This document shows, piece by piece, positions 61,040 through 64,000 of a stretch of DNA of 64,000 nt (positions are counted from its first letter, which is position 1; the number at the start of each line of letters is the position of its first letter). The position numbers were made by a program, and so were the translations under genes. The notes beneath the pieces were generated by a model. That model was not told where the DNA came from. It ran no database searches and was given only the letters and a program-made list of their open reading frames with translations. The DNA is from Lasiodiplodia sp. COLG20 (Eukaryota > Ascomycota > Dothideomycetes > Botryosphaeriales > Botryosphaeriaceae): contig VNWV01000006.1 in the NCBI GenBank assembly GCA_009801085.1, forward strand, positions 2,666,001 to 2,730,000, in the 5' to 3' direction.

Positions 61040-61639
61040 GTTTTTGAGTGTTTGGTTCTTTTCGATTCGGTTATAGCTGGTTGTTGTTCTTCTCTTCTCT
61101 TCTTTTTTCTCCTTTTCGGATGTATAGATATGATGGTGTGATAGATAGGTGTTGTTGTTCTTGTACTTTTCAGTGTTTTATTGCATAGCTAATTCATGAC
61201 GCTTCTACTTCTATCATGAGAATATAGTACGTGAACATGTTTCTGAGATGAATATCTGGCTCATGGCCAAATGACAACGCAGTTAACTGGCATACTATCG
61301 TATCTCCATGACTTGTCTGCGTCGGAATCTCCTGAAGTGATTGGCGGGATGTTCATGACCCGGTTGAAGATCTGTGTGCACCTGAGTCTAGGGCCAAGGG
61401 GAAAGCACAAGGTTCGAAACTCTATTTGCGGCCGATCATAACTGCTGCTGCAATAATAAGCGCGCGGGCAACGCCATCAGCATCAACACTAAAGACCTGA
61501 CGTCAACCCAAGCACTTTTGCCAAGCCGCAGCAGGCAAGCCTCAATTGAAGATCCAGAACCTCAAGCCGCACAACAAGCCACAAACACAAAAAATCTGCA
61601 CAAGCCCAAACCCTGATCAGCCTTATTTCTCCACATAAA
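61040..61639. other. Intergenic 3' region of the membrane-protein gene
   Basis: T-rich stretch directly after the stop codon (61,040-61,180), then ordinary fungal-looking sequence. No gene seen. Confidence 0.5.
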
Positions 61640-62260
61640 TAGGCTGATTGACGTGTGCGGGGTTGATATACCCCATGCCTAGCCGCACCTTACTGACGCC
61701 TGAATTACCTCTTCGGGTAACCGTTAGCGCCGACCGCTCAGCGTCCGAATCAAGAAATGCGGGTCGACGGTTGAGGTGTACAAACAGGCCAGTTTTTGCT
61801 AAGGCTGTTTCGCGACCACGGCTGAGGGATTCTCTCTTTTGGTCGGCAGTTTATTTCCGGTAATGCCCGGCGCGCCCCGGCTGTGGCTTGATGGGTAACG
61901 CGTGGTTTTCCTGACTCGCGGGCCGCACGTTTTTGGTGCTGATTTTTTGCGTTGGGTGGGAGATCCCATGGGGTCCATTTGCGTTTTTACTCTAGTACCA
62001 TGCGTGCCGAGATTGTTTTCGCTTGTGAGTGAAACTCTCACCCGCGTTGTGGGTGTTTCAGGCAGGTCCGTGACGGGAAGGCCATGATGGTCAGCTGATA
62101 AAAACACCCCAGTAACACTCCTCACCTTTAGCTGCAGAAGTTCGGTTTCATAACGATGGGGTGGAAAATGCCTCAAACCCCCTGTCTGGTCAGTCTTTCC
62201 TGCAGAACTTGGCACACCAACTTTGTGATACAGATCTTTTGGAAGAACGAGCGCCATTTC
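61640..62260. other. Insert with bacterial character (possible prophage-type leader)
   Basis: The composition and motif style change here. Minus-strand 61799-62257 is a 152-codon ATG frame (MALVLPKDLYHKVG...), and the plus strand reads as broken, protein-like text over the same bases, such as GRTFLVLIFCVGWEIPWGPF and GQSFLQNLAHQLCDTDLLEE, interrupted by stops. It resembles leader regions of enterobacterial P4-type satellite prophages as I remember them; I could not check this. It has no RIP-like AT bias. It may be horizontal transfer or a foreign fragment in the assembly. Confidence concerns only the claim that it differs from its surroundings and looks bacterial. Confidence 0.4.
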
Positions 62261-62499
62261 TAATTCTTGAGATCTGACGTGACCTTCTAAAAAAACTTCA
62301 AGCTTGAAAACAAATCTTTTACCTTCGTAGAAGGTGGCAGCTGCTGTACAGCGCTACCGGGAATAATTCAGAAAGAAAAGAGATCCACTACTTCCCCCAT
62401 ACCCTTTGCTCATTAAAGCAATATGATAATCCCATTATAACCCATATCCCACACGCTCCACTCAAGCCCTGCTCGAATCATCACAGCGCAGCTACCCAT
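62261..62499. other. Intergenic, 3' side of the sugar transporter
   Basis: No gene. AT-rich sequence with possible polyadenylation region for the minus-strand transporter. Confidence 0.4.
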
Positions 62500-64000
62500 T
62501 TACTGAGGCTCCGCCTTCGCGCTGACATCCTCAAGCACCGCAACATTGTCCTTCTCGGCGCCCATGTGGCCGCTGACGGCGGCGGTGTCGGCGGCAAGGC
62601 GCATGCTTTCGGGCAGGTGCATGATGACCTTGTCGCCGGTGAAGAGGCGGTCGATTTCCTCGAGCGAGAGGTTCTTGGTCTCCGGGTAGAAGAAGTAGAT
62701 GATGGGCACGAAGAAGGCGTTGAAGACGGCGAAGTAGATGTACGTGCGCCAGCCGATGCTGTTGATCGAGACTGGCACGATTTCGACGACGAGGAAGGTA
62801 AAGATCCACTGCATAAGACGTCATAATTAGCAAAAGTGGGGTTGAGAGACGGTGATGATCATGATTCGGACGTACGTTGGAGGCAGTGGCCAGAGATGCC
62901 GCCTTGGTGCGAATGGCGAGAGGCGCGTATTCGGCGGGAAGCAGCCAGGGGATGGCGAGCAGGCCGATGGCGAAGAAGAAGTTGAACATGAACAGCATGA
63001 TGGCGGCGACGATACCGGCGGGCTTGCTGCCATCGGACACGGTGCCGGCGAGGATGGCCATGCAGCAGGATTGGCCGATGACAGCGAAGAGCATAAGCTT
63101 ACGGCGGCCGAGGCGGTCGAGAACCCAGACGACGGGGATAGTGGAGAGGCTATTGGTCGTCGTGTCAGTGATCTGCTGCATGTGGTAGGATTCGAAAGAC
63201 GTTCGCGGTCTTCGAACTCCAGACTGCAAGGGTCAAAACTCACAAGTAAGCAATTCCGTTGGCACCGGCGACCAGCAGAGCGGTGTTGTGCGACATTCCA
63301 ATACTCGTCTCGAAAATGACGGCGGCGTAGTACGTGATCAAGTTAATGCCACTGAGCTGTTGCATGAACTGGCCACCAATACCAAGGAGCGTCCTGTAGC
63401 GGAAACGTTGAGGGCCATCCTTGAGGAGCGCGGTGAACGTGGTACCACCGGCGATTTCCTTCTCTTCGTATAGAGTGTGGCGAATGATGGCGATCTCGTT
63501 GTTGACGACTTCTGAATCCTCAGCGATCTCCTTGGCGTTGGGCTGGAGGCGCCAAAGCACGTTACGGGCCTCATCATCGCGGTCATGGTTGAGTAGCCAA
63601 CGGGGAGATTCCGGGAGGAAGACGATACTGCCAAGGGTGACGAGAGCGAAGGCAATCTGGAAGGCGATGGGGAAGCTGAGTGCTATCAGTATTGTGTGAC
63701 ATCAGGGGTAAGGGGTAGGTTGGGTAATACCGGAACTGAGACTCGTTATCGACGAAGCTGAATGCATAATCGACCCAGTAGGCCAGAGCGACGCCGAAGA
63801 TGTTCAGGATGAATTCAATGGCGAGACCCTTGCCACGGTCGTGGGCTTGCATGAGCTCAGCGTGCCAGACAGCTTTATCATCCGTTAGTGATATATTGGG
63901 AGGCTGGCGCAGGAGCCCTTACGGATAGTTGAAGTGTTAAGTCCATTTCCAAGACCGGCAACAATACGGCCGACGATGAGTTGAGCAATGCTATACGAGG
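62500..64000 (-). CDS. MFS sugar transporter, 5' end cut by the window
   Basis: Sugar-porter family membrane transporter (proton-coupled hexose or related polyol/acid uptake, plasma membrane). The gene runs off the window end, so the first ~100 residues are missing. Exons read in frame: 63923-64000 (partial), 63731-63872, 63244-63675, 62876-63149, 62500-62808. Marks: LIVGRIVAGLGNGL, LPESPRWLLNHDRDDEA (loop 6-7), GGQFMQQLSGINLITYYAA (TM7 sugar contacts), VLDRLGRRKLML and YPETKNLSLEEIDRLF at the end of TM12. The C-terminal tail of about 45 residues is hydrophilic. Introns are 50-94 nt. Substrate cannot be told. Confidence 0.93.

Noticed and set aside
61902..62087. 61-codon plus-strand frame in the bacterial-looking insert
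   Set aside because: Starts at GTG and overlaps the longer ATG frame on the other strand; not called as a separate gene.
1..64000. CRISPR arrays, bacterial operons, ribosomal RNA genes
   Set aside because: No regularly spaced direct repeats, no operon-like gene packing, and no rRNA sequence were seen; the window is eukaryotic nuclear DNA.

Overview
The window reads as nuclear DNA of a filamentous ascomycete (Pezizomycotina; Dothideomycetes is my guess from gene style, not proven). Evidence: protein genes with short GT-AG introns (about 46-225 nt), tRNA genes carrying an intron one base 3' of the anticodon, eukaryotic housekeeping genes (Rps2, PPZ-type phosphatase, Rab5, Sac1, Mic60), and GC-balanced gene blocks alternating with AT-rich blocks that hold mutated transposon remains, as expected where repeat-induced point mutation (RIP) acts. 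Splice models below were built by eye and are checked only by reading-frame closure.

Layout. 1-4.7 kb: no recognised gene. 4.7-6.4 kb (-): MetR/Zip1-like bZIP factor with upstream ORFs, followed by an 8.4-kb stretch without a recognisable gene. 14.8-16.0 kb (-): SMP-30/gluconolactonase family enzyme. 17.7 kb: tRNA-Glu. 17.8-24.4 kb: AT-rich, with a scrambled, stop-ridden Ty1/copia element (22.0-23.75 kb). 24.5-32.3 kb: dense block with a protein N-terminal methyltransferase (-) divergent from an aldehyde dehydrogenase (+), then a PPZ-type phosphatase (+) and ribosomal protein S2 (+). 32.3-36.2 kb: no recognised gene. 36.2-39.3 kb (-): FAD-linked oxidase of the DHCR24/DIMINUTO type and a NatD/Nat4 histone N-acetyltransferase. 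40.7 kb: tRNA-Pro. 41.2-42.3 kb (-): ankyrin-repeat protein. 42.6-43.7 kb (-): C-terminal half only of a BAHD-type acyltransferase. 44.2-49.2 kb (-): MICOS subunit Mic60 and Sac1 phosphoinositide phosphatase; Sac1 is divergent from a Rab5/Vps21 GTPase (49.6-50.5 kb, +). 51.3-51.9 kb: relic of an amidase C-terminus, then an AT-rich block with a perfect 102-bp inverted repeat (54.8-55.1 kb). 55.9-56.15 kb: tRNA-Cys with a decayed inverted partial copy. 57.7-61.0 kb (+): very large membrane protein of unknown function. 61.6-62.3 kb: insert that looks bacterial. 62.5-64.0 kb (-): MFS sugar transporter cut by the window end.

The genes do not form a cluster with one pathway. The best functional pairing is Sac1/Rab5, two endomembrane-trafficking genes sharing one divergent promoter. 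No convincing new biological system was found. The items most worth following are the bacterial-looking insert, the perfect inverted repeat beside an ambiguous base, the inverted tRNA-Cys copy, the two possible starts of the aldehyde dehydrogenase, and the large unknown membrane protein.
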